Positions 16,235 to 24,370 of a stretch of 64,000 nucleotides of DNA are shown piece by piece (position 1 is the first letter of the stretch; each line of letters starts with the position of its first letter). The notes below the pieces were generated by a model, which was not told the origin of the DNA, ran no database searches, and worked only from the letters and a program-made list of their open reading frames with translations. The stretch spans positions 1 to 64,000 of the forward strand of contig JBCBPV010000002.1 in NCBI GenBank assembly GCA_039820585.1. Reading direction: 5' to 3'. The stretch is from JBCBGF01 sp039820585 (lineage in GTDB: Bacteria; Pseudomonadota; Alphaproteobacteria; Rhodobacterales; Rhodobacteraceae). Position numbers and translations under genes: made by a program.

Positions 16235-16828
16235 ATGGGCGTGTTGAAGGCGTTGCTGCTGCCTTTGCAGCTGTGGAACGACACCGTTCTGAAGGTGTGC
16301 CGCTGGATCGCGGTTGTTGCCATTGCGTTGATGGTGGTGGCGATCCTGATCCAGGTTTTCTTCCGATATGCGCTGAACAACGCCCTGCCTTGGCCGGATG
16401 AGGCCGCGCGCTTTGCCATGCTCTGGATGACCGGACTGATCGCGCCCACGGCCCTGCGCCGCGGGGGCTTCGTGGCCATCGACATGTTGGTCGAGGCCCT
16501 GCCCGCGCGGCTGGGGGCGATGCTGACAACATTCCTTCTGTGCCTAAGCGCCCTGGTCCTTGGCTTCGGCGTGATGATCGGCTGGGGCGAAGTCACGGGC
16601 TTTGGCGGCACATTCAACACCGCCGCGCTTTACGTCCCCACCTCGCTCGACTTCTCCGAATGGTACCGGGTGCCGCGCTGGTGGATGTTCCTGTCGCTGT
16701 TCGTGGGCGTGGTGCTGATGTTCATCGTGAATGTCGAGCTGATCCTGCGGTCGCTCATCACCGTTCTGGGGGGGGCAAAAGACCTCAAGCCCATCCCTCC
16801 GGGCGAAGATGAAATCATGGCGGAGTGA
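16235..16828 (+). CDS. TRAP transporter small permease (DctQ type)
   Basis: 197-aa inner-membrane subunit with four hydrophobic segments: WIAVVAIALMVVAILIQVFF, a second around LPWPDEAARFAMLWMTGLIA, a third MLTTFLLCLSALVLGFGVMI and a fourth WMFLSLFVGVVLMFIVNV. FRYALNNALPWPDEAARF is the typical DctQ signature. It works with the large permease and the periplasmic binding protein in sodium-driven uptake of organic acids. ATG 16235 follows AGGGAGG. The large permease begins 4 nt after its stop. Confidence 0.94.
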   Translation: MGVLKALLLPLQLWNDTVLKVCRWIAVVAIALMVVAILIQVFFRYALNNALPWPDEAARFAMLWMTGLIAPTALRRGGFVAIDMLVEALPARLGAMLTTFLLCLSALVLGFGVMIGWGEVTGFGGTFNTAALYVPTSLDFSEWYRVPRWWMFLSLFVGVVLMFIVNVELILRSLITVLGGAKDLKPIPPGEDEIMAE

Positions 16829-16832
16829 CAAA

Positions 16833-18368
16833 ATGCTGATCTGGTTCCTCCCCGTCTTTCTGATCTTCCTGATGATCGGCCTGCCCGTGTTCTTCGGTCT
16901 TCTGGCAGCGCCCGGCATCCTGATCTGGTTGAACGCCCTAAATGAGGGCAACACCAACTACATGCGGGACATCACGCTACTTTACCGCAACGTCTATAAC
17001 GGGATGGACAGCTTCCCGCTGATGGCGATCCCGTTCTTCATGCTGGCGGGCGAGTTGATGAACAAAGGCGGGATCACCACCCGCCTCGTCGAGTTCTCCC
17101 AAGCGCTCATGGGCCACCTGCGCGGTGGTCTGGCGCAGGTGAATATCCTGTCGTCCATGCTGTTTGCGGGCCTATCGGGCTCGGCCGTGGCCGACACCTC
17201 TGCGCTGGGGTCCATGCTGATCCCCGCGATGGAGAAACAGGGCTACACCCGCCGCTTCGCCGCCGCCGTCACCGCCGCATCATCCGTCATCGGCCCCATC
17301 ATCCCGCCCTCGGGCATCATGATCATCTACGCCTATGTCATGGGCGAAAGCGTTGCCGCCCTGTTCCTCGCCGGTATCGTGCCCGGTGTGATGGTGGGCG
17401 TCGGCCTGATGCTGGTCGTGCGCCTGCTCGCTGACCGCTACGACCTGCCCAAGGCCGAGCGGATCGTGAACAAGGGGCAGACCCTGTCGCAATCAGAGTA
17501 CTGGGTGTCCTTCGTCCTTCTGCGCCTGAACCTGGGCTGGCTGGTCTATGCGATCTTCACCGCATCCACGGGCATGAACGCCACGTCAGACGGCACGAAC
17601 GGCGTGGTCGAAAGCAGTTCGCTGATGCTGTGGGGCACCTTCGCCGCGTCCCTTCTGGCCGCGCATTTCTTCCTGATGGCCATGCGCAAAAAGATCGGCC
17701 CCGACTTCCGGAATGTCACCAAACGCGCTGTCGTTCCGCTGCAAACCCCGATCCTGATCCTGGGCGGCATCCTTCTGGGCGTGTTCACGCCCACCGAAGC
17801 CGCCGCCGTCGCCGTGCTCTATTCGCTGGTCGTGGGCTTTTTCATCCTGCGCACGCTCAAGGTCTCGGAAGTCCCCGGGATCCTGCGCCGCGCCGCCCTG
17901 ACCTCCGCCGTGGTCCTTCTGCTTGTCGGTGCGGCCATGGCGTTCAAAACGGTGGTCTCGCTCAGCTATGCCCCGCAGATCCTGGCAGAGTTTATCCTGT
18001 CGCTGTCGGAGAACCCGCTGACGCTTCTGTTCCTGATCAACATGCTTCTCTTCATCGTCGGCATGTTCCTAGACGCGGGCCCTGCGATCATCATCCTCGG
18101 CCCCATCCTCGGCCCGATCTTTGTCGACCTGGGCGTCCACCCGGTTCACTTCGCGATCATCATGAGCGTGAACCTGACAGTGGGGCTGGCAACGCCCCCC
18201 ATGGGGCTTGTCTTATTCGTGGCCTCATCCGTCTCTGGCGAAAAGGTCGAGACGATTTCCAAGGCAATCCTGCCATTCCTAGCCGTCGAAGTTCTTGTGA
18301 TCTTCCTTATCACCTACTTCCCGGCATTCTCGATGACGATCCCGCGCTTGACCGGGTTCGTGGAATAA
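16833..18368 (+). CDS. TRAP transporter large permease (DctM type)
   Basis: 511-aa multi-spanning permease that forms the transport path. DctM signatures include PLMAIPFFMLAGELMNKGG, LAQVNILSSMLFAGLSGSAV, PIIPPSGIMIIYAYVMGESV and LGVFTPTEAAAVAVLYSLVV. The protein is longer than the common 425-430 aa because of an extra hydrophobic stretch at about residues 215-300, seen in a subset of the family. The start at 16833 has GGAGTGA upstream, instead of a frame start 8 codons earlier that would overlap the small permease. The binding-protein gene follows after 35 nt. Confidence 0.94.
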   Translation: MLIWFLPVFLIFLMIGLPVFFGLLAAPGILIWLNALNEGNTNYMRDITLLYRNVYNGMDSFPLMAIPFFMLAGELMNKGGITTRLVEFSQALMGHLRGGLAQVNILSSMLFAGLSGSAVADTSALGSMLIPAMEKQGYTRRFAAAVTAASSVIGPIIPPSGIMIIYAYVMGESVAALFLAGIVPGVMVGVGLMLVVRLLADRYDLPKAERIVNKGQTLSQSEYWVSFVLLRLNLGWLVYAIFTASTGMNATSDGTNGVVESSSLMLWGTFAASLLAAHFFLMAMRKKIGPDFRNVTKRAVVPLQTPILILGGILLGVFTPTEAAAVAVLYSLVVGFFILRTLKVSEVPGILRRAALTSAVVLLLVGAAMAFKTVVSLSYAPQILAEFILSLSENPLTLLFLINMLLFIVGMFLDAGPAIIILGPILGPIFVDLGVHPVHFAIIMSVNLTVGLATPPMGLVLFVASSVSGEKVETISKAILPFLAVEVLVIFLITYFPAFSMTIPRLTGFVE

Positions 18369-18403
18369 ACCGAAAACAGCACATGACCGAAAGGGAGGTT
18401 TCA

Positions 18404-19468
18404 ATGCTGAAAAAACTTACTGGATCGCTGATGTTGGCGACCATGCTGGCCGCCGCGCCAGTCGCCTCACTCGCGCAAGAGTTCAATTTGCGCGCCACGG
18501 CGAACTCGAATGAAAACGACGAAGACTATGACGGTCTGATCGTGTTCAAGAACTTCGTCGAACAAGCCTCGAACGGGCGGATCGGCGTTGAGATCTTCAT
18601 GGGCACACAGCTGTGTTCCAACGGGACCGAATGCACGCAGGGCGTCGCCGATGGCTCGATCGACGTGGTGATCCTCACCTCGTCGGGTGCGGCTGGCGCA
18701 TTCCCCTACGTTCAGGTGTTCGACCTGCCCTACCTGATGGCAAGTGACCGCGTGGCCGAGGCTGTGTTGGAAACCGACAGCCCGTTCATGGATCTGTTGC
18801 AGGCAAAAGTCCTCGAAGACAGCCAGGGTGCCATTCGTCTGATGACCATCGGCAACACCGGCGGCTGGCGCAACTTTGCCAACACCGAACGCCGGGTGGC
18901 ACAGCCCTCCGACATGGAAGGCCTCAAGATCCGCACAGTTGTCGCTGACATCCCGCAGGTTTTGGTCAGCGCGCTGGGTGCCTCGCCCACGCCGATCCCG
19001 TGGCCCGAGCTGTTCACATCGTTCCAGACCGGCGTTGTGGAAGGGTCCAAGAACGGCATCACCGACATCATGGGCATGAAGTTCCCGGATGCGGGCCTTC
19101 AATACATCACGCTGGACGGCCACGCCTATATGGGTGCGCTGTGGTTCATGAATAACGAGGTGTTCATGTCCATGCCCGACGATCTGAAGCGCGTCGTGCT
19201 GGACGGGTTCTATGCGCTGCAGCAGGCCACCTTCGCCTCGCCCAAGCGCAAGTCGATCCAGGCGTATGAAGACTTCGTGGCTGGCGGCGGCGACATCTAT
19301 GTGCCCACTCCGGAAGAAAAGAACATGTTCCGCGAAGCCTCTGCGCCCGTCTATGACTGGTTCAAGGAAAACGTGGATGGCGGCACCGAGGTGTTCGAAA
19401 CGCTGGTCGCAACAGTAGAGGCCGTTGAGGCCGAGCTGGATGCCGGCGTGATGGCAGACCTGAACTAG
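18404..19468 (+). CDS. TRAP transporter periplasmic substrate-binding protein (DctP type)
   Basis: 354 aa with a cleavable signal peptide (KKLTGSLMLATMLAAAPVAS, then LAQ). The DctP fold shows GLKIRTVVADIPQVLVSALG with the conserved Arg that binds a substrate carboxylate, followed by ASPTPIPWPELFTSFQTGVV. Two Cys in TQLCSNGTECTQG could form a disulfide. The preceding AAGGGAGG gives a strong start at ATG 18404. As the last gene before a terminator it completes the transporter. Ligand: most likely an organic anion that the upstream enzymes degrade. Confidence 0.94.
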   Translation: MLKKLTGSLMLATMLAAAPVASLAQEFNLRATANSNENDEDYDGLIVFKNFVEQASNGRIGVEIFMGTQLCSNGTECTQGVADGSIDVVILTSSGAAGAFPYVQVFDLPYLMASDRVAEAVLETDSPFMDLLQAKVLEDSQGAIRLMTIGNTGGWRNFANTERRVAQPSDMEGLKIRTVVADIPQVLVSALGASPTPIPWPELFTSFQTGVVEGSKNGITDIMGMKFPDAGLQYITLDGHAYMGALWFMNNEVFMSMPDDLKRVVLDGFYALQQATFASPKRKSIQAYEDFVAGGGDIYVPTPEEKNMFREASAPVYDWFKENVDGGTEVFETLVATVEAVEAELDAGVMADLN

Positions 19469-19491
19469 GCCGCGCCATTTGGGGATTGGAC

Positions 19492-19522
19492 GGCCCGCGC
19501 TGAAAGGTGCGGGCCCTTTTTC
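19492..19522 (+). terminator. Intrinsic terminator after TRAP operon
   Basis: GGCCCGC (19492-19498) pairs with GCGGGCC (19509-19515) around a 10-nt loop, followed by CTTTTTCTT. It starts 23 nt after the binding-protein stop and ends the 13.6-19.5 kb operon. Confidence 0.85.
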
Positions 19523-19545
19523 TTGCCCGGACTCAAGCCGAAGTC

Positions 19546-19588
19546 GCCGGGGATCGCATGCCCAACCGGCGGGCATGCGATCCCCGGC
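19546..19588. repeat. 18-bp perfect inverted repeat beside the AraC gene
   Basis: Arms 19546-19563 and 19571-19588 (GCCGGGGATCGCATGCCC and its exact complement) flank the 7-nt loop AACCGGC. The repeat directly abuts the stop codon of the minus-strand AraC gene (19589-19591) and lies 24 nt past the TRAP terminator. It would make a very stable hairpin in either transcript. No T-run follows on the minus side. Confidence 0.8.
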
Positions 19589-20386
19589 TCAGGTATGGCC
19601 TGGGTGCCCGCGGTAATACGCCCGCGGCGACACCCCATACCGCGCAACAAACGCCCGGTAGAACTGCGAATAACTGCCGAACCCCGCCTCCAGCGCCGCG
19701 TTCAACAGATCCAAGCGCCCGATCCGGATCAACTGATCGGCGCGTGCCAGTTTCTCGCCCGTGCGAAACGCTACAAGCCCCTGCCCCATCTCTCGCCGAA
19801 ATACCTGCCCCAGCCGCCCCGGGCTAAGCCCTGACCCGCGCGCCAGATCGGCCAACGCCATATCCGGCGACCTCCGCAACGACCGCGCCGCCCGGTCAAC
19901 CGCCGGGTGCAGCGCACGGCCCGCGCCCTCGGGTGCCGCTTGCCAGTGATGCCACGCCCGGATCAGCCACCAACCAAGCCCAGGGGCGAGCGCCTCAGGC
20001 ATTGCCCGCACCTTCCTCGCCAAACCATCCAACTCATCCGCAGCATCTGCACTCAGCTGCCGAACACCCGCCGCGCCATCACCCGACACCGGCGGCACCT
20101 CAGCCAACCCCGCCGCAAACCGCCCAGACACCAGCGCCACCCACATGTCGAACTCGGGCCGATCCGACACCAAAAAATGCGCCGCCCCCGCCCACGCAAA
20201 CAAAAGCGATCCCGGCCCAAGCGTTACCACCTGACCGTCGATGTAGTACTGCGCCGACCCGCGCCGCCCGAACAGCACCACCAGTTCCGCATGCACCGAT
20301 GGCCGAAACGCCTGCGCCCGCCGGTCCGACCGACGCCAAAGCGCCGCGTGGGGCGGGCCTACGACCAAAGGATGCGTTTCAATCAT
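19589..20386 (-). CDS. AraC-family transcriptional regulator
   Basis: 265 aa. The N-terminal half is a cupin-like sensing domain (ELVVLFGRRGSAQYYIDGQV, VTLGPGSLLFAWAG). The C-terminal AraC DNA-binding domain has two helix-turn-helix units: LADLARGSGLSPGRLGQVFR and ALEAGFGSYSQFYRAF, then GVSPRAYY. The start is unclear: ATG 20386 lacks a clear ribosome site, and a GTG at 20428 would add 14 residues. It is divergent from the PhyH-type dioxygenase gene, with only 83 nt between, and probably regulates it. Confidence 0.9.
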   Translation of the reverse strand: MIETHPLVVGPPHAALWRRSDRRAQAFRPSVHAELVVLFGRRGSAQYYIDGQVVTLGPGSLLFAWAGAAHFLVSDRPEFDMWVALVSGRFAAGLAEVPPVSGDGAAGVRQLSADAADELDGLARKVRAMPEALAPGLGWWLIRAWHHWQAAPEGAGRALHPAVDRAARSLRRSPDMALADLARGSGLSPGRLGQVFRREMGQGLVAFRTGEKLARADQLIRIGRLDLLNAALEAGFGSYSQFYRAFVARYGVSPRAYYRGHPGHT

Positions 20387-20469
20387 TTTCGCAATGTATT
20401 TGAGAATATCTGCAAAGACAGCTCCCACTTAGGCACTAATCTGCACAGTAATAGTGAGGGAGAGCCACA

Positions 20470-21171
20470 ATGCCCACCGCCGACACCTTCCAGACCCAAG
20501 GCTACACCACCTTCCCCGGCGCACTGGATGCCGACGACCTCGCGACCCTGCGCACCGCCTGCGATACCCTTCTGAACGAACCGGTGGACGATGGCGGCGG
20601 CGACCGCCACAAGATCGGCCTGGGCCAGGCCCGCCGCTTTCTCGCCCACCGGCACGAAGAGTTTCCGCAGGTCGAACGCTTCGTTCTGGGCCCCAAGATC
20701 GACCAGATCATCCGCACCTGCCTTCGCCGCCCCGGATACCTGTTCAACGAACAATTCGTTGTCAAAGGCTCGGGCACAGGCGCCAGTTTCGCCTGGCACC
20801 AAGACGGCGCTTACGTGGGGTTCGACCACACCCCCTACCTCACAGTCTGGATCGCGCTCGATGATACGACCGAAGCCAATGGCTGCGTCTACCTGCAACC
20901 GCGGAACCTGACTGAGAAACCAGGGCTCGACCCCCACGAATGGCTCGAGGCGTCGAATGAGCTGAACGGCTATACCGGCAACGATCCTGGCCAGCCGATG
21001 ACCTGCCCGGCGGGCACAATCGTCACATTCTCCAGCCTGACACTGCATCGCTCTGGCGAAAACACGACCGACCAACCCCGCCGCGCCTATGTTTGTCAGT
21101 ATTCGGTGGAACCGTTGCGCGACCCGGCCACAGGTGCGCTCAAACGCTACGCCAAACCGGTGGCAGCCTAG
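20470..21171 (+). CDS. Phytanoyl-CoA dioxygenase (PhyH) family Fe(II)/2-oxoglutarate oxygenase
   Basis: 233-aa double-stranded beta-helix oxygenase. The iron ligands His and Asp are in FAWHQDGAYVGF. The distal His is in LTLHRSGENTTDQPRRAYVC, with the 2-oxoglutarate-binding Arg in RRAY. LTVWIALDDTTEANGCVYLQ is typical of PhyH proteins, which hydroxylate diverse small molecules. AGGGAGAG is about 7 nt before the ATG. Its only regulatory partner in view is the divergent AraC gene. The end overlaps the convergent holC by 4 nt. Substrate unknown. Confidence 0.9.
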   Translation: MPTADTFQTQGYTTFPGALDADDLATLRTACDTLLNEPVDDGGGDRHKIGLGQARRFLAHRHEEFPQVERFVLGPKIDQIIRTCLRRPGYLFNEQFVVKGSGTGASFAWHQDGAYVGFDHTPYLTVWIALDDTTEANGCVYLQPRNLTEKPGLDPHEWLEASNELNGYTGNDPGQPMTCPAGTIVTFSSLTLHRSGENTTDQPRRAYVCQYSVEPLRDPATGALKRYAKPVAA

Positions 21172-21623
21172 CCGCTTTCGGCCTTCTTCTCCCAGCCGCC
21201 GCCCTCTTGGCTCCAGTACTGGGCGGCGCATCCCGCCCCGGTCAGCGCCTTCCACTGATCGCGCGCGGCCTGAACCGCGTCACCGTCATTGCCGTCGAAC
21301 AAAATGCACACCCGCTCCAAAGCGGCCACCTCATCGGCAGCCACCGCAGCCCCATCCACCGCCATCAGGCACACCGCGCCATTGGCCGCCTCGGTATCGG
21401 TCGTCAGCAGCACGGGTTGTTCAGCATCAAACTCACCCCCGGCCCGCCCATGCGGCAAGAACCCGTCCCCCAGCCACAGCTTTTCATCCAGCCAATCAAG
21501 CCGCGTGTCCTCGACCCCCCGCACCGCCACGCGCCACCCGGCCCCCAACGCCTTGCCCAGAAGCATCGGCAACGTCGCCTCCAAAGGGCTGCGCGTCAGG
21601 TGATAGAAATAGGCCGCGCCCAT
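21168..21623 (-). CDS. holC: DNA polymerase III chi subunit
   Basis: 151-aa HolC. The start MGAAYFYHLTRSPLEATLP, the middle GWRVAVRGVEDTRLDWLDEK and the C-terminal region LFDGNDGDAVQAARDQWK match the chi family, which links the clamp loader to single-strand binding protein. Its ATG shares a base with the pepA stop; pepA-holC is a common bacterial pair. Confidence 0.93.
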   Translation of the reverse strand: MGAAYFYHLTRSPLEATLPMLLGKALGAGWRVAVRGVEDTRLDWLDEKLWLGDGFLPHGRAGGEFDAEQPVLLTTDTEAANGAVCLMAVDGAAVAADEVAALERVCILFDGNDGDAVQAARDQWKALTGAGCAAQYWSQEGGGWEKKAESG

Positions 21624-23095
21624 CAGACCTCGAACTTATCGGCAATCAACCGGTTCAACGCCAACACGCCCCAGCCGGTTGCCCCTTTGGGACTGTGCGG
21701 ACCTTCGGATTTCAAAGACGCCACACCTGCGATGTCCAGGTGGATCCAAGGCGTGTCATCCTTGACGAACCGCTGCAAGAACTGCGCCGCCGTGATCGAA
21801 CCCGCAGGCCGCCCGCCCACGTTTTTCATGTCCGCAAACGTGCTTTTCAGCTGCTTGTCATAAGCCGGACCCAGCGGCATGCGCCACGCCCCTTCGCTCT
21901 CGGCTGCTGCGGCCTTCAGGAACGCATCGCACAACACGTCATTGTTGGAAAACACGCCCGCATTCTCATGGCCCAGCCCGATGATGATCGCGCCCGTCAG
22001 CGTCGCCAGATCGATCATCCCCACCGGGTCATATTCGTTCTGCACATGCCACATGATATCGCACAGCACCAAACGCCCCTCGGCGTCGGTGTTGATCACC
22101 TCAACCGTGTCGCCCTTCATCGAGGTCACAACATCGCCGGGCCGCTGCGCCCGCCCATCGGGCATATTTTCCACCAGCCCGACAATGCCCACCACATTGG
22201 CTGTCGCCTTGCGCAAGGCCAGCGTCTTCATCACGCCGGACACAACCCCGGCACCGCCCATGTCCATGGTCATGTCTTCCATGCCGCCCGCAGGTTTCAG
22301 GCTGATCCCGCCGGTATCGAACACCACGCCCTTGCCCACCAGCGCAAAGGGCCGTTCATCCCCGCCACCGTTCCATTCCACGATGACCACTTTGGACGGG
22401 CTTTCCGACCCCATGCCCACAGCCAAAAGCGTGCGCATGCCCAGCGCCTCTAGCTCCGCCTCTTCCAGCACGGTGACCTTTGCCCCCAACTCCCCAAGCT
22501 CGACCAATTTGTCCGCAAAGGTCTCGGTCGTCAGCACGTTGGACGGCGCATTCACCAGATCTCGGGTGAAGAACACGCCTTCGGCCAAAGCGGCCACATC
22601 GGCGGCGTCTTCCTCGGCTTCTTCGGGGCGCACCACCATGAAGGTGAAGGCCGCCCCATCACTGTCCTCATCCCCCCCAGTCTTGTGATCGCGAAAGTCA
22701 TAGGCCCGCAAAAGCGCCCCCAGCGCCACCTCTTCAACGCCTCGCAAGTTGCCGGCCAGCACCATGACCGGCTTGCCCCCCGCGCCTTTGCCAATCGCCA
22801 CGCCCGCTCGCCGGGCCGCCTCCCCGTCAGGACGACGGTCCAGCTTGATCACCTGCACCGCATCGGCGGCCACACCCGTGGGAAAAGCCAGATCGCGCGC
22901 ATCGCCGTCTTTCATCTTGGCAAACGCATCGCTTTCGGCAAACCGCTCCAGCGCGCCACGGGTCAGCCGGTTTACCCGCCGTCCGGTCTGGTCCAGCTTG
23001 CCCGAAGCCGAGACGAAAACGGCAATCCGGCCCGCGGCGTCTGCGATCTGGTCCAGGTCGACAGGCACGAATGTCAGGGGGGCGGGTGTGGTCAT
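21623..23095 (-). CDS. pepA: Leucyl aminopeptidase
   Basis: 490-aa M17 cytosol aminopeptidase that removes N-terminal residues with two divalent metals. Catalytic and metal residues are in VGKGVVFDTGGISLKPAGG and VINTDAEGRLVLCD. The N-terminal macro-like domain is present. ATG 23095 begins MTTPAP with AAGGAG about 7 nt upstream. An upstream extension of 88 codons in the same frame was rejected because it runs into the lptF promoter region. It is divergent from lptF across 132 nt and coupled to holC. Confidence 0.96.
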   Translation of the reverse strand: MTTPAPLTFVPVDLDQIADAAGRIAVFVSASGKLDQTGRRVNRLTRGALERFAESDAFAKMKDGDARDLAFPTGVAADAVQVIKLDRRPDGEAARRAGVAIGKGAGGKPVMVLAGNLRGVEEVALGALLRAYDFRDHKTGGDEDSDGAAFTFMVVRPEEAEEDAADVAALAEGVFFTRDLVNAPSNVLTTETFADKLVELGELGAKVTVLEEAELEALGMRTLLAVGMGSESPSKVVIVEWNGGGDERPFALVGKGVVFDTGGISLKPAGGMEDMTMDMGGAGVVSGVMKTLALRKATANVVGIVGLVENMPDGRAQRPGDVVTSMKGDTVEVINTDAEGRLVLCDIMWHVQNEYDPVGMIDLATLTGAIIIGLGHENAGVFSNNDVLCDAFLKAAAAESEGAWRMPLGPAYDKQLKSTFADMKNVGGRPAGSITAAQFLQRFVKDDTPWIHLDIAGVASLKSEGPHSPKGATGWGVLALNRLIADKFEV

Positions 23096-23227
23096 GGGGG
23101 ATGCTCCTTGGGATGTTGGCCATACGTAGCCCTGCCACCCCGGGAAGGCCAGATGGGAGTTTTCCCCGCCCCTCCGATGGGCTAGTGTCGCGCGCAACAA
23201 ACAGGCGGCAGACGGGGTAGACAGGGC

Positions 23228-24370
23228 GTGGCGCGGTTCGACAGGTATATGCTCGCGCAGCTTCTGGTGATCTTTGGGCTGACCTCTGTGGTTCTGGTCC
23301 TGATCTATTGGATCAACCAGGCAGTGCGGCTGTTTGATTTCCTGATCGGATCGGGGCAATCGGCGACGGTTTTCCTTGAATTTACCGTACTTACGCTGCC
23401 AAACGTGATCCGGCTGGTCCTGCCGGTGGCGGCCTTTGTGGCGGCGGTTTTTGTCACCAACCGACTGTCATCGGAAAGTGAACTCGTCGTCGTGCAATCC
23501 ACCGGCTACAGCCCGTTCCGCTTGGCACGACCTGTGTTTGTGTTCGGCCTGATCGTGGCCCTGTTCGTCGCAGCCCTTGTGCACGTCGCCGTCCCGCTCA
23601 GCAGTGCGCGACTGGTCGACCGTCAGGCGGAAGTTCGCCAGAACGTGACCGCGCGCCTATTGGTCGAAGGGCAGTTCATGCACCCCGCGCCGGGGGCCAC
23701 GCTCTATATTCGCGAGATCACCCCCGCCGGAGAGTTGCGCGACATCTACCTGCGCGATGCCCGCGATGCCGAACGCAGCGTCACCTACACCGCCACCCGT
23801 GCCCTGCTGTTGCGCAGCGACAGCGGCCCCCGGCTCGCGATGTTCGACGGGATCGCCCAATCGTATTCACCAGAAGGGCGGCGCTTGTCGTTGACGCGGT
23901 TCGACACCCTGAACCTCGGGCTCGGACGGTTGATCGGTGAAAACGACAGCAACGCCACCGACCGCCGCACCTACCGCGAGCTGTCGACGCGCGACTTGCT
24001 CAGCGGTGACGCAGACATCGCGGCGGAGGTGGGACAGGCGCCCACAAAGCTGATCGTTGAAGGACATGGCCGCATCACCCAATCGCTGATGGCCGTGGCG
24101 GGCCCGCTGGTGGGCTTTGCCGCGCTGATGCTGGGCGGGTTCAGCCGGTTCGGGGTTTGGAAGCAGATCTTTCTGGCGGTCTTTGTGATCATCCTGTTGC
24201 AAACCGTGTCAAACGCCATGGCCGACACCACCCAATCCGATCCCTCGCTCTGGCCCTTGATCTACCTGCCTCCGATCAGCGGTCTGCTGATCGCCGCTGC
24301 CATGCTGTGGGCCGCCGCGCATCCAAACCTCGGCCGAAAACGCGGGCAAGTGGGCGTGGTGCCACCATGA
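23228..24370 (+). CDS. lptF: LPS export ABC transporter permease LptF
   Basis: 380-aa YjgP/YjgQ-family permease of the LptB2FG complex that extracts lipopolysaccharide from the inner membrane. It starts with GTG at 23228 (ARFDRYMLAQLLVIFGLTSV). Three N-terminal membrane segments are followed by a periplasmic beta-jellyroll (about residues 120-270) and three C-terminal segments. The ATGA overlap with lptG and the downstream lptD show a dedicated LPS operon. Confidence 0.95.
   Translation: MARFDRYMLAQLLVIFGLTSVVLVLIYWINQAVRLFDFLIGSGQSATVFLEFTVLTLPNVIRLVLPVAAFVAAVFVTNRLSSESELVVVQSTGYSPFRLARPVFVFGLIVALFVAALVHVAVPLSSARLVDRQAEVRQNVTARLLVEGQFMHPAPGATLYIREITPAGELRDIYLRDARDAERSVTYTATRALLLRSDSGPRLAMFDGIAQSYSPEGRRLSLTRFDTLNLGLGRLIGENDSNATDRRTYRELSTRDLLSGDADIAAEVGQAPTKLIVEGHGRITQSLMAVAGPLVGFAALMLGGFSRFGVWKQIFLAVFVIILLQTVSNAMADTTQSDPSLWPLIYLPPISGLLIAAAMLWAAAHPNLGRKRGQVGVVPP

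Noticed and set aside
17630..18403. Upstream extension of the TRAP binding-protein frame
   Set aside because: It overlaps the large permease in another frame and would bury the clear signal peptide that starts at ATG 18404 after AAGGGAGG.
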